Shown: positions 5,232 to 6,906 of the stretch, piece after piece
Numbering within the stretch: position 1 is the stretch's first letter
How the letters are laid out: the number at the start of each line of letters is the position of its first letter
The notes under the pieces: model-generated
Told to the model about the DNA's origin: nothing
The model's input: only the letters and a program-made list of their open reading frames with translations
Database searches by the model: none
Assembly: GCA_902489185.1 (NCBI GenBank)
Contig: CABTZC010000111.1
Location: 1 to 6,906, forward strand
From: an uncultured Brevibacterium sp.
GTDB taxonomy: Bacteria; Actinomycetota; Actinomycetes; Actinomycetales; Brevibacteriaceae
Reading direction: 5' to 3'
Length of the DNA: 6,906 nucleotides
Translations under genes and position numbers: made by a program

Positions 5232-5259
5232 CGTGAGGCGACAAATGAGACGCGAGGCG
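5232..5259. repeat. Direct repeat over the ilvD promoter
   Basis: CGTGAGGCG (5232-5240) and CGCGAGGCG (5251-5259) are the same 9-mer with one mismatch, spaced 19 bases apart, close to two helical turns. They flank the -35-like box ATGAGA (5245-5250). This could be a paired operator for a regulator of ilvD, but it could also arise by chance in GC-rich sequence. Confidence 0.3.
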
Positions 5260-5272
5260 CGCGGGCTAGACT
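5245..5272 (+). promoter_or_regulatory. Leaderless-type promoter of ilvD
   Basis: TAGACT (5267-5272) fits the TANNNT pattern of actinobacterial -10 boxes and ends six bases before the ilvD ATG. ATGAGA (5245-5250, four of six to TTGACA) lies 16 bases upstream of it. There is no Shine-Dalgarno in the intervening TCAGGC, so a transcript starting at the ATG is the simplest reading. Confidence 0.5.
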
Positions 5273-5278
5273 TCAGGC

Positions 5279-6906
5279 ATGAGTGCTTCAGATAACAAAG
5301 TAGACATCAAGCCACGGTCCCGTGACGTCACCGACGGCCTGGAACGCGCCGCCGCGCGAGGCATGTTGCGTGCCGTGGGAATGGGCGACGACGACTGGGA
5401 CAAGCCGCAGATCGGTGTGGCGAGTTCGTGGAACGAAATCACCCCGTGCAACCTGTCGCTGGAACGGTTAGCCGGGTTCGCTAAAGAGGGCGTGCACGCC
5501 GGTGGGGGATACCCGCTGGAGTTCGGAACGATTTCGGTGTCCGACGGCATTTCCATGGGGCATGAAGGCATGCACTACTCGCTGGTGTCCCGTGAGATCA
5601 TCGCTGACTCGGTAGAGACCGTGTTTGGGGCCGAGCGCCTGGACGGTTCAGTGTTGCTGGCTGGGTGCGACAAGTCGATTCCCGGCATGCTCATGGCGGC
5701 CGCACGCTTGGGGCTGTCCAGCGTATTCCTGTACAACGGTTCGATCATGCCGGGTACGGCCAAACTTTCGGACGGAAGCGAAAAAGAAGTCACGCTCATC
5801 GACGCGTTCGAAGCGGTGGGTGCGTGCCGTGCAGGCAAGATGACGGAGGCCGACGTCGACGCGATTGAACGCGCCGTGTGCCCTGGTGAAGGTGCGTGCG
5901 GTGGTATGTACACGGCCAACACCATGGCAAGTGCGGCTGAAGCGCTGGGCTTGTCGCTGCCAGGTTCAGCCGCGCCGCCGGCGATCCACCGGAACCGCAA
6001 TGTGTTTGCACGTCAGTCCGGTGAAGCCGTTGTGGAGCTTCTGCGCAAGGGTATCACCACGCGCGACATCCTCACGCGTGAGGCCTTTGAAAACGCGATC
6101 TCTGTTGTGATGGCCTTTGGTGGGTCCACCAACGCGGTGCTACACCTGCTGGCGATTGCCCACGAAGCCGGCGTGGAGCTCAGCTTGGATGACTTCAACC
6201 GGATCGGTGACAAGGTGCCTCACCTGGGTAACGTGAAGCCGTTTGGTGAGTACGTCATGAACGACGTGTTCAAGATCGGCGGCGTGCCGGTGGTCATGAA
6301 GGCCCTGCTGGATGCGGGACTGTTGCACGGTGACGCGCTGACGGTGACGGGTAAGACGGTGGCTGAAAACCTCGAGTCGATCAACCCGCCTGACCCGGAT
6401 GGCAAGATCCTACGCGCGCTGAACAACCCTATTCACGCCACCGGCGGGTTGGCCGTGTTGAAGGGTTCGCTGGCCCCTGAGGGTGCGATCGTGAAGTCGG
6501 CTGGGTTCGACGCCGAGGTGTTCGAAGGTACCGCTCGCGTGTTCGACCAGGAGCAGCCCGCCATGGACGCCGTGCTCAACGGTGAACTCAAGGCTGGCGA
6601 TGTGATTGTGATCCGCTATGAGGGCCCTAAAGGTGGTCCGGGTATGCGTGAAATGTTGGCGATCACAGGTGCAATCAAGGGGGCAGGGATCGGCAAGGAT
6701 GTGCTTTTGATTACGGATGGTAGGTTCTCGGGTGGGTCCACTGGGCTGTGTATTGGGCACGTGGCTCCCGAGGCGGTCGACGGCGGTCCTATCGCTCTGG
6801 TTGAGGATGGGGATACGATCCGCGTTGATATTGCCGCGCGCACGATTGAACTGGATGTCAGTGAAGAGGAGCTGGCTGAGCGGAAGAAGTCGTGGGTGAT
6901 TCCGGA
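5279..6906 (+). CDS. ilvD: Dihydroxy-acid dehydratase (3' end cut by window)
   Basis: IlvD dehydrates 2,3-dihydroxy-isovalerate and 2,3-dihydroxy-3-methylvalerate to the keto acids leading to valine, leucine, isoleucine and pantothenate. The frame is open from ATG 5279 to the window edge, 542 full codons; the family runs to about 560-620 residues, so a short C-terminal part is missing. The iron-sulfur ligands are expected at Cys57 (ITPCN), Cys130 (LAGCDKS) and Cys207 (GEGACGGMYTANTM). DKS (131-133) supplies the Mg-binding Asp and the lysine that is carbamylated in homologues. GRFSGGS (481-487) holds the conserved serine proposed as catalytic base. The other IlvD/Edd member, 6-phosphogluconate dehydratase (Edd), is longer and less similar in these motifs. 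The start is supported by a -10 box six bases upstream and no ribosome binding site, suggesting a leaderless mRNA. The gene stands apart from other ilv genes here. Confidence 0.96.
   Translation, partial: MSASDNKVDIKPRSRDVTDGLERAAARGMLRAVGMGDDDWDKPQIGVASSWNEITPCNLSLERLAGFAKEGVHAGGGYPLEFGTISVSDGISMGHEGMHYSLVSREIIADSVETVFGAERLDGSVLLAGCDKSIPGMLMAAARLGLSSVFLYNGSIMPGTAKLSDGSEKEVTLIDAFEAVGACRAGKMTEADVDAIERAVCPGEGACGGMYTANTMASAAEALGLSLPGSAAPPAIHRNRNVFARQSGEAVVELLRKGITTRDILTREAFENAISVVMAFGGSTNAVLHLLAIAHEAGVELSLDDFNRIGDKVPHLGNVKPFGEYVMNDVFKIGGVPVVMKALLDAGLLHGDALTVTGKTVAENLESINPPDPDGKILRALNNPIHATGGLAVLKGSLAPEGAIVKSAGFDAEVFEGTARVFDQEQPAMDAVLNGELKAGDVIVIRYEGPKGGPGMREMLAITGAIKGAGIGKDVLLITDGRFSGGSTGLCIGHVAPEAVDGGPIALVEDGDTIRVDIAARTIELDVSEEELAERKKSWVIP

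Noticed and set aside
4156..5244. Second minus-strand open frame (362 codons) over the dehydrogenase
   Set aside because: It is another antisense shadow: no recognisable motif, and full conflict with the catalytic motifs of the plus-strand dehydrogenase.
5267..5271. TAGAC as a half-site of the corynebacterial sulfur regulator McbR
   Set aside because: The matching GTCTA half six bases on is absent, and the bases are better explained as the ilvD -10 box.

Overview
The window looks like ordinary chromosome from a moderately high-GC actinobacterium. The inference rests on the GC-leaning codon use with GTG starts, the style of the CysK, CysE, peptide deformylase and IlvD proteins, and several -10 boxes placed only 6-7 bases before an ATG, as in leaderless actinobacterial genes. 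A Micrococcales-type organism is a reasonable guess, but the sequence alone does not settle it. I see no RNA genes, CRISPR array, insertion sequence or prophage genes.

Layout. (1) 66-1103, plus strand: an unrecognised protein with a hydrophobic hairpin followed by a long helical, probably coiled-coil tail. (2) 1126-1707, minus strand: def (peptide deformylase), convergent with gene 1. (3) 1708-1882: a divergent intergenic region holding the def promoter, a probable cysK promoter and a structured cysK leader. (4) 1883-2815 cysK and 2812-3468 cysE, plus strand, overlapping by ATGA: the two-step pathway from serine to cysteine. (5) 3564-4217: a six-helix DUF998-like membrane protein whose start lies in one arm of an 11-bp inverted repeat. 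(6) 4255-5208: a D-2-hydroxyacid dehydrogenase. (7) 5279 to the window end: ilvD, truncated at the 3' side by the window edge.

How the genes work together. CysE makes O-acetylserine and CysK converts it to cysteine. The CysE C-terminus ends in isoleucine, the residue that docks in the CysK active site in known cysteine synthase complexes. ilvD (valine, isoleucine and pantothenate synthesis) and def (N-terminal deformylation) are separate housekeeping genes with their own promoters. The DUF998 protein and the dehydrogenase have no clear link to cysteine synthesis beyond proximity.

The most interesting unexplained signal is the cysK leader. The 9-mer AAGGACCGC occurs twice, and the second copy carries the cysK ribosome binding site. 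Between the copies lies GCGGTCC, which can pair perfectly with either one. This is the layout of a translational switch, and it resembles no riboswitch class I recognise. Other points of note are a hydrophobic N-terminal extension on CysE, three leaderless-type promoters, and the inverted repeat over the start of the DUF998 gene.
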